Assembly (NCBI GenBank): GCA_018830415.1
Contig: JAHJSJ010000177.1
Coordinates: 1-12,804, forward strand
Length of the DNA stretch: 12,804 bases
Reading direction: 5' to 3'
Source of the DNA: Alphaproteobacteria bacterium
GTDB lineage: Bacteria > Pseudomonadota > Alphaproteobacteria > Sphingomonadales > Sphingomonadaceae
Made by a program: the position numbers and the translations under genes. A model generated the notes under the pieces. That model was not told the DNA's origin, made no database searches, and saw only the letters and a list, made by a program, of their open reading frames with translations. Positions 1 through 6,141 of this stretch are shown one piece after another. The stretch's first letter is position 1. Each line of letters opens with the position of its first letter.

Positions 1-348
1 CACACCGATTCGCTGCCGTGGCGCAGCGGGGTTGCGGCCAATAACTGGTCGCTGTCCACCGGCCGCGCCGAAGCGACCCGTCAGGCGCTGGTGCTGAGCG
101 GGGTGCCAATGCCGCGGATTGCACGGATCGAAGGCGTCGCCGATACCGAACCGCTGATCGCCGATAATCCTGCCGATCCGCGCAATCGCCGGATTTCACT
201 GCTGCTGCTTGATGATCGCGCCGTTTCGAAACCGGCGCGCACCGGGCCGGTGGGTAAGCCGATCTTTAAAGCGCCCCCCGCCGCCCCCGCCAACGCCTCA
301 ACCCGCAACGAAGCGCCCGCGCGTGCGGTTGGCAATGGCAACCAGTGA
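1..348 (+). CDS. motB: Flagellar motor protein MotB, C-terminal fragment (5' end outside window)
   Basis: This is the C-terminal part of a stator protein. In the family, MotB anchors the MotAB ion channel to peptidoglycan through an OmpA-like domain. The reading frame is open from base 1 and shows the typical MotB/OmpA signature: an initial HTDSLPW, then NNWSLSTGRA, and near the end of the domain DPRNRRISLLLL. The N-terminal transmembrane helix and its ion-binding Asp lie upstream of the window. After the domain comes a low-complexity Ala/Pro/Lys tail that ends at a TGA at 346-348. The last 17 codons, including the stop, overlap the 3' end of the convergent acr3 gene by 51 bp. Another OmpA-family lipoprotein is possible, but the NNWSLSTGRA block favours MotB. 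I see no terminator between the two genes. Confidence 0.8.
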   Translation, partial: HTDSLPWRSGVAANNWSLSTGRAEATRQALVLSGVPMPRIARIEGVADTEPLIADNPADPRNRRISLLLLDDRAVSKPARTGPVGKPIFKAPPAAPANASTRNEAPARAVGNGNQ

Positions 349-1368
349 CAGCATCACCGGCACTTCGACCAACACGCCGACCACGGTAGCCAAGGCCGCG
401 CCGCTGCCCAATCCGAACAGGCCGATCGCCACGGCAACCGCCAGTTCGAAGAAGTTCGACGTCCCGATCAGCGCACACGGCGCGGCGACCGCGTGCGGCA
501 CCTGCCACGCTTTGGCCCAGCCATAGGCGATGAAGAAAATGCCATAGCTCTGCACGATAATCGGCACCGCGATCAGCGCCACCAGCAGCGGGCGGGTGAC
601 AATGGTTTCGGCCTGAAATCCGAACAACAAAAGCACGGTGGCAAGCAGGCCGATCACCGACAGCGGCTTCATCCGCCCAGTGAAATCCGCCACCGCAGCC
701 TCGTTCCCGTCGTGGTTGGCGAGCAGCCGCTGGCGCACGAACGCCCCTGCGACAAGCGGCACCAGGACATAGAGCGCGACCGAAAGCAGCAGCGTCTCCC
801 ACGGCACCGCAATGCTGGTCACGCCCAGAAGCAGCGCGACTATCGGCGCGAAGGCAACGATCATGATGAGATCATTCGCCGCCACCTGAACCAGCGTATA
901 GGCCGGATCGCCCCTGGTCAGCTGCGACCACACGAACACCATCGCGGTGCACGGCGCCGCGCCCAGCAGGATCAGCCCGGCGATATATTCCTGCGCATCG
1001 GCGGGCGCGATCAGATCGGCAAACACGATTTCGAAGAACAACACCCCCAGCGCCGCCATGGTGAACGGCTTGATCAGCCAATTGACTACCAGCGTGATGA
1101 TCAGCCCCTTGGGCTTGTCGCCCGCACGCCGCACCGCACCGAAATCGACCGCGACCATCATCGGGAAGATCATCGCCCAGATCAGCACCGCGACCACCAG
1201 ATTGACCGAGGCATATTCAAGCGCCGCGAGCGACGCGAAGGCGCCCGGCATCGCATTGCCCAGCGCAACCCCGGCCAGGATCGCAGCGCCCACCCAGACG
1301 CTCAGCCATTTTTCGAACAGGCCAAGCCCGGCGGCGGCGGGCCTGGTATCGGCGGTGATGGTGTTCAT
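298..1368 (-). CDS. acr3: ACR3-family arsenite efflux permease
   Basis: This 356-aa inner-membrane permease belongs to the ACR3 (arsenical resistance-3, BART superfamily) family, which exports As(III) using the proton motive force. About ten hydrophobic segments run from residue 20 to 345. The conserved Cys in GAAPCTAMVF (C140) and the Glu in SNFFELAVAVAIG (E308) match the residues that are essential in characterised ACR3 proteins, and GVLVEVPVMLSLV is the usual last helix. The ATG at 1368 is chosen because it overlaps the arsR stop as ATGA and has AGGAG 11 nt upstream. An upstream in-frame extension to 1419 would run into arsR. The gene is translationally coupled to arsR. There is no arsC or arsH alongside, so the unit deals with arsenite directly. 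Its 3' end overlaps motB by 51 bp. Confidence 0.93.
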   Translation of the reverse strand: MNTITADTRPAAAGLGLFEKWLSVWVGAAILAGVALGNAMPGAFASLAALEYASVNLVVAVLIWAMIFPMMVAVDFGAVRRAGDKPKGLIITLVVNWLIKPFTMAALGVLFFEIVFADLIAPADAQEYIAGLILLGAAPCTAMVFVWSQLTRGDPAYTLVQVAANDLIMIVAFAPIVALLLGVTSIAVPWETLLLSVALYVLVPLVAGAFVRQRLLANHDGNEAAVADFTGRMKPLSVIGLLATVLLLFGFQAETIVTRPLLVALIAVPIIVQSYGIFFIAYGWAKAWQVPHAVAAPCALIGTSNFFELAVAVAIGLFGLGSGAALATVVGVLVEVPVMLSLVAIANRTRGRFVAG

Positions 1369-1706
1369 GGAATTATTGGCTCCTTGCATGAATCCGACCC
1401 TGATCGAGCGACCGAGCAATCCTCACCGCCGCAGCAATTTTCGGTGAGGTAGCCCATCAGCGCGTTCATCGCGCCGTAGTCCGCTGAATAGATGATCGAC
1501 CGGCTTGCGCGCCGCTGTGTCACCAGCCCGGCATGGGCGAGCTGGGCTAGGTGGAAGCTCATCGAGGACGCAGGAACGCCGATCCGGTCGGCCAGCACGC
1601 CCGCAGGAATGCCTTGCGCGCCAGCCTGAACCAGCAACCGGAACGCGGCGAGTCGATGTTCCTGCGCCAAAGCGGCGAGCGCGCGGATGACGTGATCGGG
1701 TTGCAA
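1365..1706 (-). CDS. arsR: ArsR/SmtB-family arsenite-responsive repressor
   Basis: This is a small winged-helix repressor. In the family, it leaves DNA when As(III) binds cysteine thiolates. The family core runs from RALAALAQEHRLAAFRLLVQAG through the recognition helix (PASSMSFHLAQL) to the beta-wing (GLVTQRRASRSIIYSADY). A C-terminal NCCGGEDC carries a vicinal Cys pair and a third Cys five residues on, with one more Cys near the end. This resembles the C-terminal As(III) site of the Acidithiobacillus-type ArsR and differs from the alpha-3 CxC site of E. coli ArsR. The frame is open up to a TTG at 1763. I prefer the TTG at 1706 because it has GGAA 6 nt upstream, fits the usual length, and leaves the operator at 1717-1742 in the leader. 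A TTG at 1718 is a second option. The stop overlaps the acr3 ATG. Confidence 0.9.
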   Translation of the reverse strand: MQPDHVIRALAALAQEHRLAAFRLLVQAGAQGIPAGVLADRIGVPASSMSFHLAQLAHAGLVTQRRASRSIIYSADYGAMNALMGYLTENCCGGEDCSVARSGSDSCKEPIIP

Positions 1707-1716
1707 GGAAAATTCC

Positions 1717-1742
1717 AATGATTCGATAAATATCGAATTATT
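1717..1742 (-). promoter_or_regulatory. Probable ArsR operator (26-bp inverted repeat)
   Basis: The core ATTCGATAAATATCGAAT (1721-1738) has two perfect 8-bp arms around AA. With flanks, the 12-bp arms at 1717-1728 and 1731-1742 match at 11 of 12 positions. AT-rich dyads of this kind at the 5' edge of arsR are the usual ArsR/SmtB binding sites. The dyad lies just upstream of the preferred arsR start. It is therefore well placed for autorepression of arsR-acr3, although no binding is shown here. Confidence 0.72.
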
Positions 1743-1757
1743 GGAGAATGATTTAGC

Positions 1758-1763
1758 GGTCAA
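1758..1763 (-). promoter_or_regulatory. Possible -35 box of the arsR-acr3 promoter
   Basis: On the minus strand these bases read TTGACC, a near-consensus -35 hexamer, and they lie 15 bp upstream of the inverted-repeat operator. A matching -10 would fall inside the operator, in the AATAATTCGATATTTA region, but none of the candidate hexamers there is strong. The same TTG is also the most upstream possible start codon of the arsR frame. I read it as promoter, not start. Confidence 0.4.
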
Positions 1764-2011
1764 GCGCCTTCGGCAGCCCGGTGGTTGGCACGAGAACTAC
1801 TATGGCACAAATAGCAAGGGCGAAAGCTGCCCGACAGTATGGAGGAGCGCCCCGCTGTAGTAAGGTTAGCTTGGTTCGGGAGGGCCCTTGAAGTTCTGGT
1901 TCAAAGGGTTGGCAATGAAACGGGAACGAGGTTGCCTTGGCTTTGCGTCACTGCTTAATGTGAAAAAACTGAGATAGTTCTGTCGGGTAACACATTCTGA
2001 GGAGAGATTAC

Positions 2012-4900
2012 GTGGGCCGCATCGCCAAAGGTTCAGTTCGCACCGTATCATGCCTTGCCATCGCGGTAGGGCTGGTTCTTTCCGGGGCACCCGCAGCGCT
2101 GGCGCAGGAGCACGGTGAGCAGCCTGCCGCAACGGCGCAAGCCCCGGCGACGGGCGTTCCGGCTTGGGGAATCGCCAGCACCGACTTTCCTGCCGACCCC
2201 GACATCGTGTTCGGCACCCTGCCCAACGGCATGCGTTATGCCCTGCGGCGCAACGGCAATCCTCCGGGTGAAGCGATGATCCGCTTCTCCGTCGCCGTCG
2301 GCGGCAAGGAGGAAACCGATGCGGAAAATGGTGCCGCCCACTTCGTCGAGCACATGGCCTTCAACGGTTCGACCAACATCCCCGAAGGCCAACTGCTGCC
2401 GATGCTCGAACGGCTCGGACTGGCCTTCGGTCCAGACACCAATGCCGTGACGTCGCTCGAATACACGACCTATATGCTGAACCTGCCCCGCACCAATGGG
2501 GAAACGGTCGACGCCGCGCTGACGGTCATTCGCGATATGGCGGGTGAGTTGACTATCGATCCGGCAGCTGTCGAGCGCGAGCGCGGCGTCGTCATGAGCG
2601 AAGCGCAGATACGCAACGATCCGGCGCGGCGGCGCATCACGGATTATCTCCAAACTGCGTTGCCGGATTCCCGGCTCGGCTTTCGCGTTCGCGCCGATGT
2701 CGAGCGCATCCGCACCATCTCCGCAGACGAACTGCGCGCCTTCTATCAGGCCTATTACCGCCCCGAGCGAGCCACGCTGGTGATCGTCGGCGATTTCGAT
2801 CCTGCCGCGATGCGCGCCAAGATCGAGACGGTCTTCTCGGACTGGCAGGGCAAAGGCGAAGCGCGGCCCCGCTATGCCTCGCCGGTGCCGGAGGTGGTCG
2901 GTGCACCGGCGGTCGCGACTTTCGTTGACCCCGCGACGCCGGAGATCATCGATCTCCAGCGGATCTCACCCTGGGTTCCTTCGAGCAATACCGCCGCCGA
3001 GGCGCGCGAGGAAGTCCTGCGCGCCGTGGCGGCGGCAGCCCTATCCAACCGAATCGCTGTTCTTTCACGCAACGCCGATTCCCCCACGCTCGGCGCGCAG
3101 GCTGCGGATCAACCGTTATTCCGCAGCGCGCGGTCCTACGGCATGTTGATCGTTGCCAAGGATGGCCGTTGGCAGGACACGCTTGCGCTGGCGGAGCAGG
3201 AACTGCGCCGCGCGCAGCAATTCGGCTTCACGGCGGCAGAGCTAGAGGAGGCCAAGGCGAACATCGCCACCGCGCTGGCCAATGCCGCCGCGCAGGCCGC
3301 CGGTAGGCCCAGCTCGCGCATCGCCGACGCCCTTGTCGCCGCCAGTCTCGATAATATCGTGCCGACCGCGCCAGCGACCGATCTCGCCTTCTATCAGGCC
3401 ATCGCGCCCACAATCACCCCCGAAAGCGTGAGCGCGGCGTTCCGTGCCGCTTGGCAGGGCGGGCCGACGGTAGTTCACGTGTCGACCAAGCAACTGATCG
3501 AGGGCGGCAAGACGGCCATTCTCATCGCGCTTGAGGACAGCGCCAAGGTCGCCATCACCGCACCGGTTGAAGCCGCAGCAGCCACCTTTGCCTATCAGGG
3601 TTGGGGTGCGCCCGGCGAGGTGGTGAGCGATAGCACCATCGCCGATCTCGGCATCCGCACAGTACGCTTCGCGAACGGGCTCGAGCTCAACCTCAAGGTC
3701 ACCGCCTTCGAGCCCGGCAAGGTGGCCTTCTCGATGCGGGTGGGCGATGGCGCCCGCGACTTCCCGATAGACAAACCAGGCCTGCGCGAAATCCTGCCGT
3801 TTATCGTCAGCATTGATGGGTTGGTGGCGCATGATGCCGACGAATTGCGACGGGTGCTGGCCGGAAAGGCGGTGAGCACCGGCCTCGCGGCAGGCCAAGA
3901 TGCGCTTCAGGCGAACGGCACTACCACATCGGCCGATCTCGAAATGCAGCTCAATCTGCTGGCCGCGCGGCTGACCGCCACTGGATGGCGTCCGGAAACG
4001 CAGGCGCAATGGGCCGGAGTCGCACCGGTCATCGTGCAGAACATCCGTGCCAATCCGCTCCAGCTGTTTTCGGTTGCGCTCAACGCGGCGCTAACCGGTG
4101 GAGACGCGCGCTTCGGGCTGGTAAACCCGGAGAGTCTGGCGCAGCTTTCGCTCGACGATGTGCGCGCCGCGGTCGCTCCGCAATTGGACAAAGGGTCGAT
4201 GGCGCTGGGCCTGGTCGGCGATTTCGATCCCGATGCGGCGATCGCCGCAGTCGCGCGGACGCTAGGCACGCTGCCGACACGGCCCGCGCGCAAGGAGGCC
4301 GAGGCCGGTGGCAAACCCGTCACCTTCGTGCGAGATCCTGCCGTGGTGGTGCTCAATCATGCCGGGGCGAGCGATCAGGGCGTTCTGGCGCTCAGCTGGC
4401 AGACCGACGACGCTACGGATCAGCGCGACGACATCACCCGCGATCTGCTCGCGGCGGTAATGCAATTGCGTCTGCAGGACAAACTGCGTGAAGAGCTGGG
4501 CGCGACCTATTCGCCCGTGGCCACCAGCTATTCAGAGCTTCGGTTCGAGGGCTTGGGTCACCTGACGGCCTACACTACCGTTTCGCCCGAAGCGATGGAT
4601 GCGACCGCCGCAGCGATCCGCGCGATTGCGGCGGAACTGGCGGAAGGGCCAGCGCCGGACGACCTGATCGAACGCGCGCGCAACCCGATGCGTGACAGCT
4701 ACAAGCGTGCCGAAAGCCAGAACCTCGAGTGGACCGGCCCTGTCGTCATGGCTCAGAGCGATCCGCGGGTTCTCGATCAACGGCGAGCCAGAACGGGCAT
4801 TCTCGAAGCGCTCACGGCCGCCGACCTCCAAACCGCCGCCCGCCGCTATCTGGCAGGCGCCGGGCCGGTCGAGATCAGGGTTGTGCCCGCAGGTTCGTAA
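2012..4900 (+). CDS. Secreted M16-family zinc metallopeptidase (PqqL-like)
   Basis: This 962-aa protein is a predicted zinc peptidase of the pitrilysin/insulinase (M16) family. A signal peptide covers residues 1-31 (positive N-terminus, LAIAVGLVLSGAPAALA core, cleavage near ALA-Q), so it should act in the periplasm. The inverted zinc motif HFVEH places ligands at H110 and H114 and the catalytic Glu at E113. The third ligand is probably E190, in the ERERGVVMSE segment. Domain order looks standard: active M16 N-domain about 66-205, M16_C about 225-400, then a second non-catalytic pair whose last M16_C lies about 760-930. The start is GTG at 2012, with GAGGAGA about 6 nt upstream. The gene is single and diverges from arsR. 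A hairpin at 4906-4924 follows the stop. The length fits PqqL-type proteins, but no pqq genes are near and the substrate is unknown. Confidence 0.92.
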   Translation: MGRIAKGSVRTVSCLAIAVGLVLSGAPAALAQEHGEQPAATAQAPATGVPAWGIASTDFPADPDIVFGTLPNGMRYALRRNGNPPGEAMIRFSVAVGGKEETDAENGAAHFVEHMAFNGSTNIPEGQLLPMLERLGLAFGPDTNAVTSLEYTTYMLNLPRTNGETVDAALTVIRDMAGELTIDPAAVERERGVVMSEAQIRNDPARRRITDYLQTALPDSRLGFRVRADVERIRTISADELRAFYQAYYRPERATLVIVGDFDPAAMRAKIETVFSDWQGKGEARPRYASPVPEVVGAPAVATFVDPATPEIIDLQRISPWVPSSNTAAEAREEVLRAVAAAALSNRIAVLSRNADSPTLGAQAADQPLFRSARSYGMLIVAKDGRWQDTLALAEQELRRAQQFGFTAAELEEAKANIATALANAAAQAAGRPSSRIADALVAASLDNIVPTAPATDLAFYQAIAPTITPESVSAAFRAAWQGGPTVVHVSTKQLIEGGKTAILIALEDSAKVAITAPVEAAAATFAYQGWGAPGEVVSDSTIADLGIRTVRFANGLELNLKVTAFEPGKVAFSMRVGDGARDFPIDKPGLREILPFIVSIDGLVAHDADELRRVLAGKAVSTGLAAGQDALQANGTTTSADLEMQLNLLAARLTATGWRPETQAQWAGVAPVIVQNIRANPLQLFSVALNAALTGGDARFGLVNPESLAQLSLDDVRAAVAPQLDKGSMALGLVGDFDPDAAIAAVARTLGTLPTRPARKEAEAGGKPVTFVRDPAVVVLNHAGASDQGVLALSWQTDDATDQRDDITRDLLAAVMQLRLQDKLREELGATYSPVATSYSELRFEGLGHLTAYTTVSPEAMDATAAAIRAIAAELAEGPAPDDLIERARNPMRDSYKRAESQNLEWTGPVVMAQSDPRVLDQRRARTGILEALTAADLQTAARRYLAGAGPVEIRVVPAGS

Positions 4901-4905
4901 TGGCG

Positions 4906-4924
4906 CAGCGGCATCCGGCCGCTG
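4906..4924 (+). terminator. Hairpin directly after the M16 peptidase gene
   Basis: A perfect 7-bp stem, CAGCGGC/GCCGCTG, with a 5-nt loop begins 5 nt after the stop codon. No T-tract follows, so it is at best a weak or Rho-assisted terminator, or a 3'-end protecting structure. A second perfect 7-bp hairpin, TCTTCGA/TCGAAGA with a 7-nt loop, lies at 4945-4965. Confidence 0.35.
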
Positions 4925-5055
4925 ACAGCCCATCTTGCCGTTCATCTTCGAAACCTGATCGAAGAGGCGAACGTCATTGAAGACGATGAGCGAATGCCGC
5001 ATTGTGCCCCGCCGCAAGGCGTGGACCGCAAATCACATCTAAGTCATTGAAAAAG

Positions 5056-5096
5056 TGGTTGACGCACTAGGGCTAGAACCTAAGGCCCACCGATTA
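5056..5096 (-). pseudogene. Truncated, decayed 3' half of a tRNA-Lys (CUU-like)
   Basis: Read on the minus strand, this stretch has tRNA order from the anticodon loop to the 3' end. It starts with TAA from the loop and a decayed anticodon-stem strand (TCGGT, 5089-5093). A 5-nt variable region follows, then a T-arm with a 5-bp stem (TTAGG/CCTAG) and 7-nt loop TTCTAGC. A 7-nt acceptor strand TGCGTCA, discriminator A and CCA complete it. From memory it closely resembles the 3' half of alphaproteobacterial tRNA-Lys(CUU). The T-loop has lost the conserved purine at position 57. No matching 5' half follows on the other side. The fragment stops where the palindromic element at 5094 begins. It is either an old attachment-site duplication or a tRNA gene cut by that element. 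Confidence 0.55.
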
Positions 5097-5368
5097 GAGC
5101 GCTTTCCGGCCATTCTGGGTCACCCTGATTGCGACAGGAGAGCCGCTGGACAGGAGTGGCACGCAGCGCGGGCCTGTCGGCCCCCGGGCAAGTGCTGCGA
5201 CGAAGCCAGCGGCTCTCCTGTCGCAACCCCGCAGGGGCGGGCCGCTTTTGGCCCATCACCACGTCGCTTGTCGGTCACTATGCTTTGGCATGGCTCCCTC
5301 CGCGCTCCTTGTGTTGGGCCAAAATCGGCTCCGTCAGGGTGACCCAGAATGGCCGGAAAGCGCTCTAA
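5094..5368. mobile_element. 275-bp MITE-like palindromic element with perfect 35-bp terminal inverted repeats
   Basis: Bases 5094-5128 and 5334-5368 are perfect 35-bp inverted copies (outer ends TTAGAGCGCTTTCCGG). Inside are two more inverted repeats side by side. One has perfect 21-bp arms (5129-5149 and 5206-5226), whose loop holds smaller stems CGCAGC/GCTGCG and GGGCC/GGCCC. The other has 20-bp arms with three mismatches (5240-5259 and 5311-5330). As RNA or single-stranded DNA it would fold into a three-way junction: one long outer stem and two long hairpins. There is no convincing ORF inside. If the ends are taken as GAGCGC...GCGCTC, each side is flanked by TA, as expected for an IS630/Tc1-mariner-type MITE. 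TA is self-complementary, however, so this does not prove a target duplication. Confidence 0.72.
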
Positions 5369-5577
5369 AACCCCATCAAGGCCGCGAGCATGGGCTCACG
5401 CGATATCGAAGCCTGCAGATTGAGTCGCTTGACGGGGCACCTTATCTCGTGCGCAAACTATGCGCATGGCGGGAGCCATCGGCGTGACAATGCTGGTGGC
5501 TCCTTTCTTTCGTCATCAGCCACAACCTGCACCGCCGTCACCTGACAGAAAGTCAGCGGGCCAGTATCGCCGCACGG
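5369..5577. other. Non-coding scar sequence between the palindromic element and the chimeric remnant
   Basis: I see no convincing gene in this stretch. It contains the orphan terminator at 5472-5511 and a small hairpin, CTGAC/GTCAG with a 5-nt loop, at 5542-5556. The frames are short and match no family I know. It is probably decayed DNA of an inserted element. Confidence 0.4.
5472..5511 (+). terminator. Orphan intrinsic terminator
   Basis: A 12-bp stem, GGAGCCATCGGC pairing with GCTGGTGGCTCC (two G-U pairs), has an 8-nt loop and is followed by TTTCTTTC on the plus strand. This is the best intrinsic terminator shape in the window. The nearest complete plus-strand gene upstream ends at 4900, about 570 bp away. 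It may therefore end a lost gene of the scar or an untranslated transcript through the palindromic element. Confidence 0.55.
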
Positions 5578-6027
5578 GTGGCGAATATGCCATCACACCG
5601 CCCTAGTAAGGATGCAAATTTGCATACTTATTCGGATGCAGCCTCACTTTTGAATGTCTCAGGGCGCAGCGCTGCCAGCGCCCGCAAGGTTCACGATACC
5701 GCGCCACCTGAAATCCGCATCCGGGCGGAGCGCAGGCTTGGCGAAATGATTATCGAGCAAAAGGCAACCGTGGGGTTAGCCACCGGCGGGCAACCTTATC
5801 AGTCTACCAGTGCCAACACGGAACCAGTAGAAAATCGCCCCACACTTGCCGACATTGGCGTTGATAAAAAGCTATCCAGCCATTCGGAAAACCTTGAGTT
5901 ATCGCCAACGGGAAACAGCGCCCGCCTTTCAGAGCGGCGCCTTTTCCTTTGCGCCGGGTGTTACCCCGGAGCAAAATGGGGCGGTGTTTCCGTCAAAATT
6001 AAGTCCAAGTCTTTGAAATTGTGGTGA
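5578..6027 (+). pseudogene. Chimeric remnant of phage/plasmid-type HTH and RLGEM-type proteins
   Basis: The 149-codon frame runs from GTG 5578 (or ATG 5587) and has no good ribosome binding site. Residues about 11-45 (KDANLHTYSDAASLLNVSGR and on) look like an HTH segment of ParB-like or phage-associated proteins. Residues about 45-104 (EIRIRAERRLGEMIIEQKAT, then PTLADIGVDKKLSS) look like a different phage/plasmid family, where this block follows another N-terminus. After about residue 105 no family pattern remains, and the stop codon lies inside the tRNA-Lys 3' end. Codon use is more AT-rich than in neighbouring genes. I read it as two gene fragments fused by deletion, with a non-native tail. 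Function, if any, is unknown. Family assignment is from pattern memory. Confidence 0.55.
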
Positions 6028-6097
6028 GCCCGACAGGATTCGAACCTGTGACCCGCTGATTAAAAGTCAGCTGCTCTACCTACTGAGCTACGGGCCC
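6022..6097 (-). tRNA. tRNA-Lys, anticodon UUU
   Basis: On the minus strand the gene begins GGGCCCGTAGCTCAGTAGGT and has a full cloverleaf. The acceptor stem is GGGCCCG/CGGGCTC with one G-U pair. The D-arm has AGCTCAGTAGGTAGAGC, the anticodon arm is GCTGA-CTTTTAA-TCAGC (anticodon UUU), the variable region is GGGTC, and the T-arm is ACAGG-TTCGAAT-CCTGT. Discriminator A and an encoded CCA follow. Without CCA it spans 6025-6097. It reads UUU codons as Lys (AAA/AAG). It lies 44 bp downstream of folK on the same strand. Its 3' side faces the scar at 5041-6021, the usual side for tRNA-targeting integrative elements. Confidence 0.97.
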
Positions 6098-6114
6098 ACG
6101 CTTGATGGTCTTTG

Positions 6115-6135
6115 GCGCCGCGATTGTGGCGGCGC
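6115..6135 (-). other. GC-rich hairpin between folK and tRNA-Lys
   Basis: A perfect 7-bp stem, GCGCCGC/GCGGCGC with a 7-nt loop, begins 6 nt after the folK stop. No T-tract follows on the minus strand, so it may be a processing or mRNA-end structure between folK and the tRNA, not a classical terminator. Confidence 0.3.
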
Positions 6136-6141
6136 GGGCGC

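Noticed and set aside
493..1452. 319-codon plus-strand frame opposite acr3
   Set aside because: It is rich in His/Arg/Gln repeats typical of antisense translation of a GC-rich membrane protein gene. acr3 on the other strand has full family motifs.
1885..1908. CCCTTGAA...TTCAAAGGG imperfect dyad as an operator of the M16 gene
   Set aside because: It is short with a bulged base, and there is no recognised regulator or clear promoter next to it.
5059..5087. TTGACG as a -35 box of a promoter reading into the palindromic element
   Set aside because: No matching -10 box is present, and the same bases are explained by the tRNA acceptor end.
5948..5975. Hairpin TTTGC-G-CCGGG/CCCGG-A-GCAAA as terminator of the tRNA-Lys transcript
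   Set aside because: No T-tract follows on the minus strand and there is a mismatch in the stem. It may be real structure, but the role is unsupported.
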